Shown here: positions 12,224-19,731 of the stretch, piece by piece
How the letters are laid out: the number at the start of each line of letters is the position of its first letter
Numbering within the stretch: position 1 is the stretch's first letter
From: a virus
Length of the DNA: 28,091 nucleotides
Virus record (IMG/VR): IMGVR_UViG_3300017951_000090
Location: 1 to 28,091 of that record
Reading direction: 5' to 3' (one strand)
The notes under the pieces: generated by a model
Told to the model about the DNA's origin: nothing
Seen by the model: only the letters and a program-made list of their open reading frames with translations
Database searches by the model: none
Position numbers and translations under genes: made by a program

Positions 12224-12759
12224 AATGGAAACTTGATAAAAGAAAGATAAAGGATTTAAGGCAGCATGCACGTAATCCACGCAAGCTTGGAAAGCACGAT
12301 GCCGACCATCTTAAGGAGAGCATCAAGAAGTTCGGTCAGTGTGAGCCGATTGTCATCAACGATGACGGCACCGTCATTGGGGGACATCAGCGTTTGCGGA
12401 CGATGCAGAAGCTTGGTTACAAGGAGGTCGTGGTCTATGTACCCGATAGCCCACTCACGGACAGAGAGGTTGACGAGCTTAATATCAGGCTTAATCGAAA
12501 TAATGGCGATTGGGACTTTGATATGCTTGCTAATGCTTGGGAGCTTGACGATCTTTTTAACTGGGGTTTTACAGAAGCTGATATGGGGCTTGCTGTCGAC
12601 GATAAGCCTGATGAAGGAGGCGGCGACGGGGAGGATGGAGAGTTACCAGCGTCGATATTCCGACTGGAGGTACCAGATGATGAAAAGACCTCCTTCGAAA
12701 ACCAGCTGGACGATCTCCTTGTTAGATTTCCTAGTGTTAAAAAGAAGGTGAAAAAATGA
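12220..12759 (+). CDS. ParB/sulfiredoxin-fold domain protein
   Basis: A 179-residue protein. Residues 1-90 show the ParB-N/Srx fold: KIKDLRQHARNPRK, DHLKESIKKFGQCEPIVIND, then the GTVIGGHQRLRTMQKLGY motif (the box resembling the ParB GERR/GHQR nucleotide site) and VVVYVPDSPLTDREVDELNI-like sequence. In many phages this domain is fused to a DNA adenine methylase; here it stands alone, with an acidic tail and a basic end (KKKVKK). It sits directly before the small terminase, as ParB-like genes often do in phages. It might be a DNA-modification specificity or packaging-related factor. It overlaps neighbours on both sides by ATGA. Confidence 0.82.
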   Translation: MKWKLDKRKIKDLRQHARNPRKLGKHDADHLKESIKKFGQCEPIVINDDGTVIGGHQRLRTMQKLGYKEVVVYVPDSPLTDREVDELNIRLNRNNGDWDFDMLANAWELDDLFNWGFTEADMGLAVDDKPDEGGGDGEDGELPASIFRLEVPDDEKTSFENQLDDLLVRFPSVKKKVKK

Positions 12760-13184
12760 AAGAAGCACCAAACATAGACCCGAGAACTGGGCGGACACCG
12801 GCAAAAAACGAGATGAAAGCCAAAACACCTATTGACTGGGAACTGGTCAAGAAGCTTGCGCAGATTCAGTGTACCGGAGAGGAAATCGCCGCGTTTCTTG
12901 ATATTAGTTATGACTGTCTGCGGACAGCTGTGAAAGAAAATTACGATTGTAATGCCAGCGTGCTATTTCGGGAGTGGCGTAAGGGCGGTCACTGCTCGCT
13001 GAGACGCAAGCAATGGAAGCTCGCCGACGCTAATGCTACTATGGCGATCTTTCTTGGTAAGCAGTACCTCGGTCAGGAGGACGACTATGGCATGCGGCAT
13101 TCCGGCAATGTTCCGATCACCGTAACGAACTTTGGCGATGGAGAGGCAGAACCTTGGAAGAGTACGGATGAAGAAAAGAAATAA
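12756..13184 (+). CDS. Terminase small subunit
   Basis: A 142-residue protein just ahead of the large terminase. It has a helix-turn-helix region (CTGEEIAAFLDISYDCLRTA, residues 45-64) followed by a helical middle with WKLADANATMAIFLGKQYLG, a sequence often seen in small terminases where the helix packs into the ring. The tail (VTNFGDGEAEPWKSTDEEKK) is disordered. Small terminases recognise the phage DNA at packaging initiation and hand it to the large subunit. ATGA overlap with the ParB-like gene; overlap of 17 bases with the large subunit. Confidence 0.8.
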   Translation: MKEAPNIDPRTGRTPAKNEMKAKTPIDWELVKKLAQIQCTGEEIAAFLDISYDCLRTAVKENYDCNASVLFREWRKGGHCSLRRKQWKLADANATMAIFLGKQYLGQEDDYGMRHSGNVPITVTNFGDGEAEPWKSTDEEKK

Positions 13185-14505
13185 TGGACAAGGAATCACA
13201 ATCCCCGCATTTGTTCCCCGACCTTACCAGCTTGATTTTCTTCGTGCTATGGACAACGGCCTTAAGCGTGCCGTGCTGGTATGGCATCGTCGTGCTGGCA
13301 AGGAAATTGCATGCTTTAATTGGCTAGTCAAGCAGGCATATTGGCACCGCGTCGGTACTTACGTTTATTTCTTTCCAACTAGTACACTTGGTCGCCGAAT
13401 ATTATGGGATGGGGCTAATAAGGATGGCAAAAGATTCCTTGATTATATCCCAAAAGAGATTATTGATGGTAATATCAATAATAACGAGATGAAAGTGAGG
13501 CTGACAAATGGTAGCGTCATCCAAGTCATCGGCTCTGATCAAATCATCAACGTTGGGATTAACCCTGTTGGATGCGTCTTCTCGGAGTTTTCCCTACAGG
13601 ATCCTAAGTGCTGGAATTTCATACGTCCGATCCTTCGTGAAAACGACGGTTGGGCGGTCTTTAATTTCACACCACGCGGTAAAAACCATGCCTTCGACCT
13701 ATATCTTATGGCGAAGGAGAACCCGGAGTGGTATTGCCAAAAGCTGTCTATTAACGACACGGGTGTGCTCACTGATGCTGATATGGATGCCGAGCGCGCT
13801 GAGGGAATGTCCGAACACCTCCTGCAGCAAGAATATTACTGCAATTTTGATCAAGGTGCCGAGGGTGCTTACTATGCAAAACTCCTAAACCAGGCGGAAC
13901 TTGATGGAAGACTCACGCGGGTACCTTTTGACCCTGCTACTTGTGTGGATACTTACTGGGACCTTGGTGTATCAGACGAAACAGTTATCATCCTCGCTCA
14001 GAATGTTGGCAACGAAATCCACATCATCAACATGTATCGTAACCAGGGAGAGGGACTTAACCACTACGCCCGATGGTTGCAGGAGGAAGGAAACAAGTGG
14101 GGTTACGTTTATGGTACCCACTTTGCTCCTCACGACATCCAGGTTCGAGAGCTAGGCAGCGGAGCGCAAACCAGAAAGCAGATAGCCAAAGACCTCGGTA
14201 TCGACTTCGAGATTGTGCCGAATATACCGATTCAGGAAGGCATCGAGTCGGCACGTGGATTATTTCCCCGGCTATGGGTCGATTCGGATAAGTGCAGCTT
14301 CTTTATTAAGGCTGCGGAAAATTATCATAAACGTTACAATGAAAAGTTGAATGTATACAGCGATAAGCCTGTACATGATTGGTCATCTCACTGCATGGAC
14401 GCATTTCGGTATCTCGCGGTCTCCCAGAATAAAAAGCGACGTGGCCGCATGACGGAAGACGAAGCAAATTTAATGGAGAATATGTACAGCTTTAGGCATG
14501 TATAA
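13168..14505 (+). CDS. Terminase large subunit (packaging ATPase-nuclease)
   Basis: A 445-residue protein with both functions visible. ATPase: adenine-binding Q motif at RPYQ (about 18-21), Walker A variant WHRRAGKE (39-46), and Walker B region VGCVFSEF with catalytic Glu140 (134-141). Nuclease: D261 and D265 in VDTYWDLGVSD, then HDIQVRE, and D411 in the final CMDAFRYLA. Large terminases drive DNA into the procapsid and cut it at the end of a headful. Start at MKKRNN (GGAAGAG upstream) is chosen; another frame start lies 12 codons upstream inside the small subunit. This protein is on the short side for the family but no motif is missing. Confidence 0.93.
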   Translation: MKKRNNGQGITIPAFVPRPYQLDFLRAMDNGLKRAVLVWHRRAGKEIACFNWLVKQAYWHRVGTYVYFFPTSTLGRRILWDGANKDGKRFLDYIPKEIIDGNINNNEMKVRLTNGSVIQVIGSDQIINVGINPVGCVFSEFSLQDPKCWNFIRPILRENDGWAVFNFTPRGKNHAFDLYLMAKENPEWYCQKLSINDTGVLTDADMDAERAEGMSEHLLQQEYYCNFDQGAEGAYYAKLLNQAELDGRLTRVPFDPATCVDTYWDLGVSDETVIILAQNVGNEIHIINMYRNQGEGLNHYARWLQEEGNKWGYVYGTHFAPHDIQVRELGSGAQTRKQIAKDLGIDFEIVPNIPIQEGIESARGLFPRLWVDSDKCSFFIKAAENYHKRYNEKLNVYSDKPVHDWSSHCMDAFRYLAVSQNKKRRGRMTEDEANLMENMYSFRHV

Positions 14506-14528
14506 AATTCTTGCTTGTTGTATAAAAT
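14499..14528 (+). repeat. Direct repeat TGTATAAAAT, 20 bases apart
   Basis: TGTATAAAAT occurs at 14499-14508 and again at 14519-14528, overlapping the end of the terminase gene. Each contains TATAAA, a -10-like hexamer, but no -35 hexamer is visible at the usual distance. It could be part of a phage-specific late promoter or the AT-rich entry to the structured leader that follows. Confidence 0.45.
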
Positions 14529-14583
14529 GAAGCAACGCCCTGAACCACTTTATTGGGCACAACCTATACGCGAGGCGGACTGA
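14527..14583 (+). CDS. Possible 18-codon leader peptide
   Basis: A short frame reading MKQRPEPLYWAQPIREAD ends in TGA at the base of the structured leader. Its codons cover the 5' arm of the first leader stem (GCGAGG), so ribosomes on it would open that stem. No ribosome site is seen before the ATG. At this length it may be chance, but position makes it relevant to control of the portal gene. Confidence 0.25.
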   Translation: MKQRPEPLYWAQPIREAD

Positions 14584-14664
14584 TCATCCTAAGCTATCCC
14601 GCTAGATAGCCCTCGCATCCTTTCCATGGCGGTGGAAGGTTAAATACCGCTTGTTGGGATGCGA
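14570..14664 (+). ncRNA. Structured leader RNA of the portal gene, with pseudoknot
   Basis: By eye the 158-base gap between terminase and portal can fold as follows. Stem A: GCGAGG (14570-14575) with CCTCGC (14611-14616), enclosing a hairpin GCTATC (14593-14598) with GATAGC (14605-14610). Stem B: TCGCATCC (14613-14620) with GGATGCGA (14657-14664), eight pairs, whose last base is the A of the portal ATG. Stems A and B share 14613-14616, so only one can form. Inside B, TTCCA (14622-14626) pairs with TGGAA (14633-14637), and its loop bases GCGG (14629-14632) pair with CCGC (14647-14650): an H-type pseudoknot with an A-rich 9-base third loop. The portal ATG has no ordinary ribosome site. A translational switch or a structured element in late mRNA is the likely reading. 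No known RNA family was recognised. Confidence 0.55.
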
Positions 14665-16739
14665 TGGCTACTGATCAAAACATCATCAAAGACTTCGATT
14701 CGTTCTACAACGAAGCCTACTATGCGTGGGATGCGTTCTACCCCCTCGCGGAACGAGATCTAAGGTTTTATCTTGGTGATCAGTGGGATGAACAAGAAAA
14801 AAGACAGCTCTTCCAAGAGGGTCGATCGACGTTCGTTTTCAACCGTGTTAGGCGAAACATTAACATGGTTACGGGTTATCAGCGAAAGCATCGCCTCTCT
14901 TCTGTAGTCGTTCCACAGGAAGATTCCGACCAACAGACTGCCGACCAGCTTAGCTCCCTCCTGCTTTACACGATGAATGCCGCCGATGGCTATCAGACGG
15001 TTAGCGATTGCTTCGGTGGAGCGCTAAAAACGGGGTGGAACCTTGCTTCGGTATGGGTTGACTACCGCGATGACCCCATCAACGGCGACATCAAGTTCAA
15101 TCGCGAGCCTTACAACTCCTTCATTCTCGATCCCTACTTCACAAAACTCGACTTTTCAGACTGCGGATACATCCTGCGCAGAAAATACCTCAGCGTCGAC
15201 CATGTAGCTAGCCTTCTTCCAGGTCAAGAAAAGGAAGTGTACGACCTTTACAAGATCGGATGGGAACGCGACGACAAGTTTACGTGGCTCCCCTACCAAA
15301 GACAGCCTAACGGCCAAGAAATGATGGCCTATTCCGAGATGTACCAGCAGAAATGGCGCAACGTGCCGATGTTGGTCGACATGGAAACCGGTGAGTCTAT
15401 GGAATTCGAGGTCGAAGGCGACGTGATGGGTGCCTTCCTCGAGCAATACCCTCAGCTTAAGGTCGTCGACAAGCCCAAGCGCTATATCGAAAAGTACGTA
15501 ATCGTCAATGACCAGGCGATGCGCCAAGAAATTAACCCCTACGACCTGGACGAATACCCATTTGTGCCCTTCACGGCAATATTCGAGCCAGAATCTGACC
15601 AGTGGGGCCTAAAGGTGCAGTCCCTCTCGAGGTGCATGATCGATCCTCAGCGAGAGGGGAATCGTCGGCGCAGCCAGATGATCGACCTGCTTGATAGTCA
15701 AATAAATAGTGGATGGATTGCAGAAGAAAATAGCGTCGTTAACCCAAGAAGCCTTTTCCAGACATCACAAGGTAAGGTCATATGGAAGCGCGCCGATGCT
15801 CCTCCTGGCGCATTGGAGAAGATCCCTCCTGCGCAGATTCCGCCTTCCATGTTCCAACTACAGGAACTGTTTGACCGGGATATGATGGAAATCGCTGGAG
15901 TTAACGACGCTGCTTTTGGACAGACAGAGACTGCCGGCGATTCCGGTGTCATGATGATGCTCCGACAAGGCGCGGCGCTCGTCAACCTTCAAGAACTCTT
16001 CGACAACCTCCGTTTCTCTCAGAAGGCTTTAAGCAAAAAGGTCATCAAGCTGATTCAGAAGTGGAGACCGCAGAAGGTTCAACGCATTCTGAATGAAGAG
16101 CCAACGCAGCAATTCTACGACGCCAACTTCACGAAATACGACATCACGGTTCAGGAAGGCATTCTCACCGACACCCAGCGTCAGATGTACTTCCGTCAGC
16201 TCGTCGATCTTCGTCAGCTTGGCGCTCCTGTTACCGGCGAAATGCTGGCAAAAGCCGCGCCTATCCAGGGCAAGTCCGAGTACATCGAGCAGCTTTCCGA
16301 ACTGGAACAGCAACAGGCGCAGCAAGCTCAGCAACAGCAACAGATTCAGGCGCAGGTGCTCGACAGTCAGCGTCAGATGTCCCAGGCAAAAGCAATTTCA
16401 GACATAGCCCTTTCGAAAGAACGCTTTACCAGAGCTGTGGCCAATATGGGCCTAGAAGACGAGCGAGCAAGTGCGGCGGTAGAAAACCGCGCCGACTTTG
16501 CTTTGAAGCGAGCTAAGGCCATGAAAGAACTTCAGTCGTTGGATGATGACCGGCTGCTTAAATATCTGACGATCATTCGCATGATGGAAGAGACCAGTCG
16601 GGTGAAAGAAGAGCAAGTCAAAGCCGACGACGTACAGATTTCTGCGAGGGCTGCAGAGCCTCAGCAGGAAGTCCCTGCGGTAGGCGGTCTATTGCAGGAA
16701 TTACCCGAACAACCCCCCATGGAGGTCGACAATGCGTAA
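14664..16739 (+). CDS. Portal protein, P22-type
   Basis: A 691-residue portal. The N-terminus resembles the P22-like portals: WDAFYPLAERDLRFYLGDQW at about 23-42, then STFVFNRVRRNINMVTGYQR, a region that anchors these portals, and a long middle ending in AALVNLQELFDNLRFSQKAL. From about 545 the tail is glutamine-rich (QQAQQAQQQQQ) and then a long coiled coil, like the barrel of P22 portals. Twelve copies form the ring through which DNA enters and leaves and to which adaptor proteins bind. The ATG at 14664 is preceded by a structured RNA and no clear ribosome site; an upstream ATG at 14659 is in another frame. It overlaps the next gene by 8 bases. Confidence 0.92.
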   Translation: MATDQNIIKDFDSFYNEAYYAWDAFYPLAERDLRFYLGDQWDEQEKRQLFQEGRSTFVFNRVRRNINMVTGYQRKHRLSSVVVPQEDSDQQTADQLSSLLLYTMNAADGYQTVSDCFGGALKTGWNLASVWVDYRDDPINGDIKFNREPYNSFILDPYFTKLDFSDCGYILRRKYLSVDHVASLLPGQEKEVYDLYKIGWERDDKFTWLPYQRQPNGQEMMAYSEMYQQKWRNVPMLVDMETGESMEFEVEGDVMGAFLEQYPQLKVVDKPKRYIEKYVIVNDQAMRQEINPYDLDEYPFVPFTAIFEPESDQWGLKVQSLSRCMIDPQREGNRRRSQMIDLLDSQINSGWIAEENSVVNPRSLFQTSQGKVIWKRADAPPGALEKIPPAQIPPSMFQLQELFDRDMMEIAGVNDAAFGQTETAGDSGVMMMLRQGAALVNLQELFDNLRFSQKALSKKVIKLIQKWRPQKVQRILNEEPTQQFYDANFTKYDITVQEGILTDTQRQMYFRQLVDLRQLGAPVTGEMLAKAAPIQGKSEYIEQLSELEQQQAQQAQQQQQIQAQVLDSQRQMSQAKAISDIALSKERFTRAVANMGLEDERASAAVENRADFALKRAKAMKELQSLDDDRLLKYLTIIRMMEETSRVKEEQVKADDVQISARAAEPQQEVPAVGGLLQELPEQPPMEVDNA

Positions 16740-16956
16740 GCAAGGCTATGCAGACCGTAAGGACGAGTCGCTCGGCATGAAGGACGGCAAAGAAAGCATG
16801 AAAATGCAGTCGTACAAAAGCCGACGTAAGGAGTCTTACGGCATGGACAAAGTGATGGGCCACGATAAGGCACCTAAGAAGTGTGATCCTTTCGCTGCTC
16901 AGAAGAAAGAGATGAACCGCGGTTACCCCGCGCAAGCATACGATTACAAGTACTAG
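16732..16956 (+). CDS. Small basic protein between portal and scaffold
   Basis: A 74-residue, strongly basic protein, rich in Lys, Asp, Tyr and Met (MRKQGYADRKDESLGMKDGK at the start, and a C-terminal CDPFAAQKKEMNRGYPAQAY). It overlaps the portal stop by 8 bases. No family is recognised, but small Lys/Tyr-rich proteins here are frequent in podovirus late operons. It may be a minor capsid or packaging accessory protein that contacts DNA; this is positional inference. Confidence 0.65.
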   Translation: MRKQGYADRKDESLGMKDGKESMKMQSYKSRRKESYGMDKVMGHDKAPKKCDPFAAQKKEMNRGYPAQAYDYKY

Positions 16957-16993
16957 TGTAAAGCCGCTTTACATCTACCGATTTGGTGGATGT
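16957..16993 (+). promoter_or_regulatory. Two overlapping alternative hairpins
   Basis: TGTAAAG-ccg-CTTTACA (16957-16973) is a perfect seven-pair hairpin. ACATC-t-ACC-gattt-GGT-g-GATGT (16971-16993) is a second with one mismatch. They share bases 16971-16973. No T tract follows, so they are probably not a simple terminator, and may adjust mRNA stability or translation of the gene at 17016. Confidence 0.5.
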
Positions 16994-17015
16994 TGGTAGC
17001 AAATTGGTAGGAAAT

Positions 17016-17387
17016 ATGACTCAAGAGACTGGAGAAACCCGCGACGCGATCATTGAAGATGACGAAAAGGTCATTCAGCAGATCGTCGATGCTAACAAAG
17101 ATCGACGTGATCCTTATTGGATCGTGCTGTTTGCCAAACCATCCAAGGTCAACGTGGAAGGGAAACCCACATTGATGAAGCACATCAAGCCTTACTACAC
17201 GAAGCCTGCGCCGCAGGTGGGAATGATTGTAGCTGAGGTCGACAACCAAAAGGGAACCATCCAATGGGACATTAACATGCCCCAGCGGCCTTTTGATTTT
17301 GATGCGCTACAAGCCCTGGGAGCTGAAGCAGATGACGAGGTTGTCGTTGAAACATCCTCGATCCCAGACGCTTACGTAACACAATAG
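17016..17387 (+). CDS. Late structural-region protein, hypothetical
   Basis: A 123-residue protein starting MTQETGETRDAIIED. The start is chosen at 17016 because AGGAAAT precedes the ATG; the open frame reaches back to a TTG at 16983 over the hairpins. The middle has DPYWIVLFAKPSKVNVEGKP and KHIKPYYTKPAPQVG, followed by beta-like and acidic sequence. This segment (WIVLFAKPxxxxxxGxxTLxxxxKxYxxxPxxxVG) looks like a conserved phage protein found between portal and scaffold. Function unknown; a head accessory protein is likely. Confidence 0.68.
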   Translation: MTQETGETRDAIIEDDEKVIQQIVDANKDRRDPYWIVLFAKPSKVNVEGKPTLMKHIKPYYTKPAPQVGMIVAEVDNQKGTIQWDINMPQRPFDFDALQALGAEADDEVVVETSSIPDAYVTQ

Positions 17388-17426
17388 TGCCGCCGACTTA
17401 AGGGCGCAAAAAGGAGCTTACACGCA

Positions 17427-18101
17427 ATGAGCGAAGAACCACAAGTATCGGGCGATCAAATGGAGGCCGCCGCTCCTGAAGACAACCACGCTTCTGAACC
17501 CGCACACGGCCAGGAAGGGGGGGGACATAATGTACCCCTCGATGCACTGCAAGCCGAGCGCGCTGAACGTCAGCGTCTTCAAGACGAACTCAAAATGGTC
17601 AAGGATAACATGCAACTGATGATGGCATCGCAGCAACGCGCTACGCAGCCTCAGCAGGAAAAAGACGAGTTTGACGGTGTTTCTAAGGACGATGTTCTGA
17701 CTTACGGGGATCTCGAGAAGATCCTTAGCAAGAAGGAACAGCAGTACCAGATGAACATCCAAGAACTCCGAATGACGCAGAAGCATCCGGACTATCAAGA
17801 GGTCGTCACTAAGTATTTACCCGAAGTTTTGAAAACAAATCCAAGCCTCCGGGAGACCCTGCAAAAAACCAACGATTACGAGTTGGCTTACCACCTTGCA
17901 AAGAATAGCGAAGCCTACAGAGGCCAGCATAAGACAGCGAAGAAAAACGCCGATGCCGAACGCATAGTTCAGAACTCCAATAGGGCAGGTTCACTTTCTA
18001 GTGTCGGGCAGACATCTCCGCTTAACGAAGCAAAACGGTGGAAAGACATGTCGGATCAGGAGTTTAGGCAGGCGGCTCAGCGGAATCTTGGACACTTTTA
18101 A
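17427..18101 (+). CDS. Capsid scaffold protein
   Basis: A 224-residue protein in the usual scaffold place, before the capsid gene. It is acidic and disordered at the N-terminus, has a long coiled coil at about 45-80 (ALQAERAERQRLQDELKMVK), an acidic middle and a helical C-terminal part. The end (LNEAKRWKDMSDQEFRQAAQ) is a basic amphipathic helix of the type that binds the inside of the coat. Scaffolds guide coat proteins into a procapsid and then leave or are degraded. Start has GGAG ten bases upstream. No protease motif is present, so if it is removed by cleavage another enzyme does it. Confidence 0.8.
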   Translation: MSEEPQVSGDQMEAAAPEDNHASEPAHGQEGGGHNVPLDALQAERAERQRLQDELKMVKDNMQLMMASQQRATQPQQEKDEFDGVSKDDVLTYGDLEKILSKKEQQYQMNIQELRMTQKHPDYQEVVTKYLPEVLKTNPSLRETLQKTNDYELAYHLAKNSEAYRGQHKTAKKNADAERIVQNSNRAGSLSSVGQTSPLNEAKRWKDMSDQEFRQAAQRNLGHF

Positions 18102-18112
18102 GGAGATAGCAA

Positions 18113-19057
18113 ATGGCTAATGTAACAACCGTTGCAGTGCTGCCGCCAGCTGTTCGGGAGTACTATGATCGTCTTTTGTTGATGACTGCTTATCCGCAGC
18201 TTATCCACACAAAATTCGCTCAGAAGAGAGTACTTCCTGAAAAGATGGGCGACACCATTGTGTTCCGTAGGTATGCACGTCTTTCGACTGTACCTGTACC
18301 GCTTACTGATGGCATCACGCCTCCAGGAGCACCCCTATCAGCAACTGATATCAGCGCTCGCGTTGATTTCTACGGAAACTTCGTAACGATCACCAACCAA
18401 GTCGAACTGACTGTTGAAGACCGTGTATTGAACGAGTCTAGTCGTCTGCTTGCGCAGAACCTAGCCCAGACAATGGACGAAGTTACCCGTGATGTGTTGG
18501 CATCCACAAGCTCTGTTCTGCAGTGCGCTAATGGTGTCAATGGTAACACCCCAACAGAACTTACCAAAGCTGACATCGACGCGGCTGTTCAGACTCTTCT
18601 GAATGCCGACGCTGAGATGATCAGTGACGTGGTAGTTGGCAGGGATGCGTTTGGCACAGCGCCCGTACGCCCGGCTTTCTGGGGTTACATTGATTCTGCT
18701 CTTTTGGATGACCTGGAAGCAGTTTCCAACTTCATCCACAGCGCTAACTATCCAAACCAACAGTCAGTCCTCGAGTCTGAGTGGGGAGCTACCGGTAACG
18801 TCCGCTGGCTTTACACCTCTGTTGGCAGCGTAACAGCAGCTAGCCCAGCCGTGTACAACAACTTTATCATCGGTAAAGAAGCTTACGCGGTCGTGCATCT
18901 TGGTTCTGAGAGCGGTGACTTTTATGTCGAACCTCTCGGTTCTGCTGGTTCTGCGGATCCATTGCATCAGCGTGGTTCTGTCGGTTGGCAGCATCCGTTT
19001 GTCGCTCGAATCCTTAACGATGCCTTCATGTTGAATCTTGAAGCAACCCACACTTAA
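18113..19057 (+). CDS. Major capsid protein, N4-gp56 family
   Basis: A 314-residue protein of the N4-gp56-type capsid family (HK97 fold). Seen are the N-terminal YDRLLLMTAYPQLIHTKFAQ, then QKRVLPEKMGDTIVFRRYAR and LTDGITPPG, the FYGNFVTITNQVELTVEDRV segment typical of this family, and a C-terminal region with VRWLYTSVGS, FIIGKEAYAVVHLGS and RGSVGWQHPF. It forms the icosahedral head with the scaffold encoded just upstream. The ribosome site AAGGAGATAGCAA is strong, as expected for the most abundant protein. A hairpin follows the next gene and could help set its relative amount. Confidence 0.9.
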   Translation: MANVTTVAVLPPAVREYYDRLLLMTAYPQLIHTKFAQKRVLPEKMGDTIVFRRYARLSTVPVPLTDGITPPGAPLSATDISARVDFYGNFVTITNQVELTVEDRVLNESSRLLAQNLAQTMDEVTRDVLASTSSVLQCANGVNGNTPTELTKADIDAAVQTLLNADAEMISDVVVGRDAFGTAPVRPAFWGYIDSALLDDLEAVSNFIHSANYPNQQSVLESEWGATGNVRWLYTSVGSVTAASPAVYNNFIIGKEAYAVVHLGSESGDFYVEPLGSAGSADPLHQRGSVGWQHPFVARILNDAFMLNLEATHT

Positions 19058-19070
19058 GGAGGACTGACAA

Positions 19071-19667
19071 ATGGCACAGATCAAAAGAAGAGAGTGGACT
19101 AACCCAGGCACAGCTGTAGCAAGAAACGAGGCTGTTGGCTTTGAAGTAGCCAAAGTCGAAATTTGGGATCTAACGACCCCTAATCGTTTCGAGTGGACTG
19201 CAAACATGGCAGATGCTTCCTACTTCACCCTAGGGACGCTGGCTTATACGACATCAAACGGTGTGACACCGCTTTCGCAAAACGCCGCTTATGGCGCGAG
19301 CATTAGCAATATTACAGCTGCTAACCCAGCTGTCCTCACTGTCGATGACACTGCAACATTTGGCTATGCAGCCGGAGACACTATCAAAGTTACTGGTGTA
19401 GCTGACGATGGTGCGGGCACATCGCTAAATGGCGATTACACAATTGCTTCGATCACGGCAACGACGATCACTACTGCTACCAACACATCTAGCGGATATT
19501 CCGCATATGTGTCTGGCGGTAAAGCAATCCGTGTTTCTGACACCAACGGAAATGCAATCCCTATCGAAAACCAGGCAATTCAGGGCGTAACGCTCGGAAC
19601 TGGTTGCGTTGGCGCTAACAGCGCTTCGATGGTTGCGATCTTCTACGGTGAAGAGCCAGTAGTCTAA
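19071..19667 (+). CDS. Capsid-associated beta protein with FCCH-like module
   Basis: A 198-residue protein, rich in Thr, Ala and Gly. Residues about 77-152 (ISNITAANPAVLTVDDTATF and TYTIASITATTITTATN-like sequence to SGYSAYVSGG) form a module like the E1_FCCH fold seen in phage proteins: ITAA-x-PAV, then a GDTIKVTGV strand, LNGDYTIAS, and G-Y-x-x-Y-x-x-GG. Four related copies occur in the tail protein at 21717-24410. The flanking parts look like a decoration or head-completion protein. Thirteen bases after the capsid gene with GGAGG; it is probably a highly expressed capsid surface protein. Confidence 0.65.
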   Translation: MAQIKRREWTNPGTAVARNEAVGFEVAKVEIWDLTTPNRFEWTANMADASYFTLGTLAYTTSNGVTPLSQNAAYGASISNITAANPAVLTVDDTATFGYAAGDTIKVTGVADDGAGTSLNGDYTIASITATTITTATNTSSGYSAYVSGGKAIRVSDTNGNAIPIENQAIQGVTLGTGCVGANSASMVAIFYGEEPVV

Positions 19668-19676
19668 CCCACCGAG

Positions 19677-19716
19677 GGGAAGGCAGGTTACTCCATTGTC
19701 CTGCCTTCCCTTCATT
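19677..19716 (+). terminator. Strong hairpin after capsid genes
   Basis: GGGAAGGCAGG (19677-19687) and CCTGCCTTCCC (19700-19710) are a perfect 11-base inverted repeat with a 12-base loop, followed by TTCATTG. The stem is very stable but the T tract is short, so it is likely a partial terminator or an mRNA 3'-end stabiliser that separates the abundant head transcript from the tail genes. Confidence 0.65.
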
Positions 19717-19731
19717 GAAAGGAGAAGTGAG

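Noticed and set aside
14619-14663. Resemblance of the portal leader to a pistol or hammerhead ribozyme
   Set aside because: A hairpin whose loop pairs downstream after TTAAATA recalls pistol, but the second and third pistol stems and the cleavage context are missing. The CTGATCA at 14580-14586 is not the hammerhead CTGANGA core and no GAAA partner is present.
16983-17015. Longer N-terminus for the gene at 17016, from a TTG
   Set aside because: It would begin in the second hairpin and has no ribosome site; the ATG at 17016 has AGGA at the right distance.
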